In this document: positions 61,506 through 64,000 of the stretch, piece by piece | How positions within the stretch are numbered: position 1 is the first letter of the stretch | How the letters are laid out: each line of letters opens with the position of its first letter | Assembly: GCA_015487785.1 (NCBI GenBank) | Contig: WFPC01000018.1 | Coordinates: 48,133-112,132, forward strand | Direction of reading: 5' to 3' | Length of the DNA stretch: 64,000 nucleotides | Source of the DNA: Gammaproteobacteria bacterium | GTDB taxonomy: Bacteria > Pseudomonadota > Gammaproteobacteria > S012-40 | The notes under the pieces: generated by a model | Databases searched by the model: none | Seen by the model: the letters and a program-made list of their open reading frames with translations, nothing else | What the model was told of the DNA's origin: nothing | Translations under genes and position numbers: made by a program

Positions 61506-61813
61506 GATGGTCCTCTTTACACATGTTGAAAGCGGGAACCATCATGCATGATTTTTTAGTTGCCATCAAGTCAGCTTATCATCAAACCCAAAAGGGTTTT
61601 CTATCCCTCTTGTAGTTTACTGTTTTTGCGTCGCTTTTCGATGTGCCTCTTATCCCGTGTGAAATGCATGGATAAAAAGGTCGTGAAAAACCTCCACCGG
61701 CATTCACAAGAGGGTAAAGAAAGCCCCTGCCCGGACGTTACAGAGGGTAGTCCGGCGCCTTGAGTGACTGGGTAATTTACAAATAATACATTGAGTTAAG
61801 TAAAGAGAGATTT
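61506..61813. other. AT-rich intergenic region
   Basis: Between the leftward small gene and the HDOD gene. It contains an AAACCC-AAAA-GGGTTT hairpin (61584-61599), a CCGGAC/GTCCGG stem near 61733-61756 and a promoter for the HDOD gene. The composition is clearly more AT-rich than surrounding genes. Open frames in it lack ribosome sites or family likeness. Confidence 0.5.
61760..61787 (+). promoter_or_regulatory. Promoter of the HDOD gene
   Basis: TTGAGT and AATAAT separated by 16 bases, 26 bases before the ATG. Confidence 0.5.
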
Positions 61814-62695
61814 ATGTTGGGGAGAACAGACATACCAGCAACGGCGCAGGAACTGGTCAGCGGGGTAGACGGCCTGGTTTCCTTGCCGGAAGTGTGTTTC
61901 CTGGTCAATGACCTGGTCAACGATCCCAATTCCGAAATCGAACAGATCGGCCACGTCATCAGCCAGGATCCCGCCCTCACCGCGCGCCTGCTGCGGCTGG
62001 TCAACAGCTCCTATTACGGTTTCAGCAACAAGATCGAAACCGTCTCCCGCGCCATACTCATGGTGGGGCTGAAGGAATTGCAGCACATGGTGTGGGCCAC
62101 CACCGCGGTGGAAACTTTCTCCGGGCTGAGCCCGGACCAGGCCAACATGGCCGGCTTCTGGCGCCACAGCATCTTCACCGCCGTGCTCTCGCGCATCCTG
62201 GCCCGTGAATGCAACATCCTGCACCCCGAGCGCCTGTTCGTGGGCGGTTTGCTGCACGACATCGGCCGGCTGATCTTCTACTGCAAACTGCCCCAGGCCA
62301 TGGAAGAGGTTCTGCGCCTGGAACAGGAGACGGGCCAGCGAGATGGCCTGGACATCGAGCGCCAGGTGCTGGGTTTCGACCATGCCGAGGTTGCCGGAGA
62401 CCTGTTCGAATCCTGGAAATTGCCGGAAGCCCTGTGCATCGCGGTGCGCCATCATCATGACCCCGCCAGCGCGCCGGGCCAGGGCATGGAAAGCGCCATT
62501 CTGCACGTGGCCGATGTCATGGCCCACGTGCTGGAAGCCGGTGACGACGAAGGCCTGGAAGCCGCGTGTGACGCCCACGCCTGGCAGCATCTCAACTTGC
62601 CGGTGGAACGCATCAAGCCGGTGCTCCACGAAGCCGTGTTCCAGTTCATCGAGGCGCTGGAGCTGCTCCTGCCCGGCGCCAGTCAGCGCGTCTGA
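61814..62695 (+). CDS. HDOD-domain signal transduction protein
   Basis: 293 residues, one HDOD domain (about 15-210; PALTARLLRLVNSSYYGF and LLHDIGRLIFY) and a C-terminal helical region. A His-Asp pair remains in LLHDIGR, and HHHDP follows, but most of the HD phosphohydrolase ligands are missing, as in HDOD proteins, which usually act as regulatory adaptors in motility, biofilm or c-di-GMP signalling. No attached receiver domain. It converges with the AurF-like gene, six bases between stops. Confidence 0.9.
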   Translation: MLGRTDIPATAQELVSGVDGLVSLPEVCFLVNDLVNDPNSEIEQIGHVISQDPALTARLLRLVNSSYYGFSNKIETVSRAILMVGLKELQHMVWATTAVETFSGLSPDQANMAGFWRHSIFTAVLSRILARECNILHPERLFVGGLLHDIGRLIFYCKLPQAMEEVLRLEQETGQRDGLDIERQVLGFDHAEVAGDLFESWKLPEALCIAVRHHHDPASAPGQGMESAILHVADVMAHVLEAGDDEGLEAACDAHAWQHLNLPVERIKPVLHEAVFQFIEALELLLPGASQRV

Positions 62696-62701
62696 ATTAA
62701 T

Positions 62702-63598
62702 TCAGCGCCAGTCCAGTTGCAGCCCGTTGTCGCGCAAAATGCGCAGCGAGGAAGCCACGCACTGATCCACGAAAGCGATGCGATGGGGGTTGTTGCGCGC
62801 GAGGCGTGGCCAGTCCTCGTCGGGATCGAGCCCGGCCAGCTCATAGGTGGCCTGGGTGGGAAAATAAAAGGTGTCCACGAACTGCCGGAACACCCGGTTG
62901 ATCACCGGTCGCATCAGGCGTTTCTGCCAGGCCGGCGTCAGTGACAGGCGCTGTTCGATGGTATCGCGGGCATGAGCGATATGGCGTGCCTCGTCCATGA
63001 TATGAATACTCACGATATCGTACACGCTGGGGCAGATCTCCTGTCGATGCTTGCGGATGAAGCGATTCATGCGGTCCGGCACCTCCTCGCCACACAATAC
63101 CGCCACCCAGAAGGCGATGGACTCGAAGGGCGCAAAATGCGCCATCACATTGGCCAGGTTCCAGCGATAGAAGTGGTCATTGGGCAAATCCGGCGCTGTG
63201 CGCCGAATCAGCTCCAGAAACATGAGGCTGTGGCCGGCTTCCTCGCGCAACTCGTGCAAATGATAGATCAGCTCGGGCAGGCGCCGGCGCGGCTGGCTCA
63301 AGGAACGCCCGATGCGCTTCATGAACAGGCTCTCCAGCCAGAGGCCGGCCTCGATGAAATTAAGAAATTCGAATCGAGACAATGCCTTGCGACGAGGAAT
63401 GGTCAGGTTTTCATATTGCGGCAAGCCATAGAGAGAAATCGCCGCCTCGGGCAGCCAGAAAGCATCTTGATCCAGTCCCTCCCAGTTTACCCGCGCCAGG
63501 GGATCGAGGTGAGGCGTACTGTTGCGGCTGAGCTGGTCGAGCAAGCGCTCGGAAGCTGTATCTGGGGCAGAGGAAGGCGGGGCGGGTTGCTTGTTCAT
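62702..63598 (-). CDS. AurF-like diiron oxygenase
   Basis: 298 residues, ferritin-like fold. Iron ligands can be placed in FLNFIEAG, LREEAGHSLMF and MDEARHIAHA (E-x-x-H pairs), as in the p-aminobenzoate N-oxygenase AurF family. Those enzymes oxidise arylamines, but most homologues have unknown substrates, and no natural-product genes are nearby. ATG at 63598 preferred; the frame runs on to 63739 through the tRNA leader. Co-regulation with the neighbours is not evident. Confidence 0.8.
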   Translation of the reverse strand: MNKQPAPPSSAPDTASERLLDQLSRNSTPHLDPLARVNWEGLDQDAFWLPEAAISLYGLPQYENLTIPRRKALSRFEFLNFIEAGLWLESLFMKRIGRSLSQPRRRLPELIYHLHELREEAGHSLMFLELIRRTAPDLPNDHFYRWNLANVMAHFAPFESIAFWVAVLCGEEVPDRMNRFIRKHRQEICPSVYDIVSIHIMDEARHIAHARDTIEQRLSLTPAWQKRLMRPVINRVFRQFVDTFYFPTQATYELAGLDPDEDWPRLARNNPHRIAFVDQCVASSLRILRDNGLQLDWR

Positions 63599-63675
63599 CG
63601 ATTGGTACCACCAATACCCGGCGGATAAGTATATAAGTAACTGCTTAATGTTGGCATTGTAGGCTGCCCTGGAGA

Positions 63676-63702
63676 TTGCGTCAAATCCCAAACTGGTATA
63701 CC
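63676..63702 (+). promoter_or_regulatory. Candidate tRNA-Ser promoter
   Basis: TTGCGT (63676-63681) and extended TGGTATACC (-10 at 63697-63702) 15 bases apart; two stable hairpins follow in the leader before the tRNA. The spacer is short, so this is tentative. Confidence 0.4.
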
Positions 63703-63782
63703 CTATGCGGCCTTTTCGCTGGAGCGAAAAAGCGGGCAAAGCGTGTGCCCGCGCGCAGGGCGAACGATAAAACCAGGTTACC

Positions 63783-63873
63783 GGAGAGGTGTCCGAGTGG
63801 TTGAAGGAGCACGCCTGGAAAGTGTGTATACGTTAAAAGCGTATCGAGGGTTCGAATCCCTCCCTCTCCGCCA
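63783..63873 (+). tRNA. tRNA-Ser (anticodon GGA)
   Basis: Class II tRNA with a long variable arm: acceptor GGAGAGG / CCTCTCC, D-arm, anticodon GGA in CACGCCTGGAAAGTGTG, variable arm TATACGTTAAAAGCGTATC, T-arm GAGGGTTCGAATCCCTC, encoded CCA. It nearly matches E. coli tRNA-Ser(GGA). Confidence 0.97.
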
Positions 63874-63883
63874 TCCATCAAAC

Positions 63884-63907
63884 AAGGGCCCCCAAGGGCC
63901 CTTTTTT
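63884..63907 (+). terminator. Terminator after tRNA-Ser
   Basis: AAGGGCCC / GGGCCCTT with a CCAA loop and a T-run. The hairpin extends into a 19-bp arm with one mismatch (63873-63891 with 63896-63914). Confidence 0.9.
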
Positions 63908-63922
63908 GATGGATCGATCACA

Positions 63923-63940
63923 GGATTCGAACCCTCGATA
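63923..63940 (-). repeat. Inverted copy of the tRNA-Ser variable-arm/T-arm segment
   Basis: GGATTCGAACCCTCGATA is the perfect reverse complement of 63842-63859 in tRNA-Ser. No complete tRNA can be folded around it (its flanks do not form the T-stem or acceptor). It may be a degraded tRNA or integration-site remnant. Confidence 0.7.
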
Positions 63941-64000
63941 TCGAAAGGGCGGTTCGACAAGCCGCCACAGGCGGCGCAGAACGCTGGCGGCCTCGAAGAG

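Noticed and set aside
61560..61763. 67-residue frame in the AT-rich spacer
   Set aside because: No ribosome site, no membrane or domain features, mixed composition.
63919..64000. A second tRNA on the minus strand at the right edge
   Set aside because: Only the T-loop-like 18 bases match; the T-stem and acceptor do not pair.

Overview
The window is about 64 kb of GC-rich (by eye, above 60%) chromosomal DNA from a gammaproteobacterium. I base that on preserved gene orders: glnA-ntrB-ntrC; yicC/rph/rdgB/gmk/rpoZ/spoT/ridA; crp(vfr)-osmC-speD-coq7, the order known from Pseudomonas; glyQ-glyS; and amgK-murU. Coq7, cis/trans fatty-acid isomerase, SelD/SelU, a GlyGly-CTERM-like protein and an AurF-like oxygenase fit a free-living Gammaproteobacterium, possibly of the Chromatiales type; the genus is not decidable from sequence alone. 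I see no transposases, prophage genes, CRISPR arrays or rRNA genes. The two tRNAs are Arg(CCG) and Ser(GGA).

Layout. 1-6.5 kb: the end of a TraB/GumN protein, a YjfB-like motility protein, a membrane GGDEF protein with a degenerate active-site motif, a Deg-type periplasmic protease, and the selD-selU pair for tRNA 2-selenouridine. 6.5-10.9 kb: the nitrogen regulon (ntrC, ntrB, glnA) with a sigma-54 promoter and NtrC-type sites. 10.9-13.3 kb: an overlapping CDF transporter / TusA / PP-loop sulfurtransferase cluster. 13.3-22.4 kb: glyQS, a beta-propeller exoprotein with a sorting-like tail, gmhB, an acyltransferase, fbp and an outer-membrane TraF-like barrel. 22.5-30.7 kb: patatin, ridA, spoT, rpoZ, gmk, rdgB, rph, a Ser/Thr kinase and yicC. 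30.7-46.8 kb: metabolic and redox genes including hemW, cti, an acyl-CoA ligase, prlC, gor, aroE, crp, speD, coq7 and glcF.

46.8-64 kb is the accessory-looking part. It holds a FGGY kinase; an ECF sigma/anti-sigma operon with a secreted highly charged low-complexity protein and a TPR-plus-beta-barrel (Slam-like) outer-membrane protein; a Fur-controlled ferric-iron transporter lacking a local ATPase; the AmgK-MurU peptidoglycan recycling pair; a porin-like barrel; a glycosyltransferase-like protein paired with an unknown helical protein; two small membrane proteins of 53 and 38 residues; a HDOD regulator; an AurF-family diiron protein; and tRNA-Ser followed by an inverted copy of its own T-arm.

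The strongest candidate for an undescribed system is the ECF operon at 48.9-52.7 kb. Two promoter-like elements with identical architecture (GGAACCTTTTC-N11-CGTT) precede the sigma and anti-sigma genes. The operon ends in a charged, probably disordered exported protein next to a possible outer-membrane translocator.
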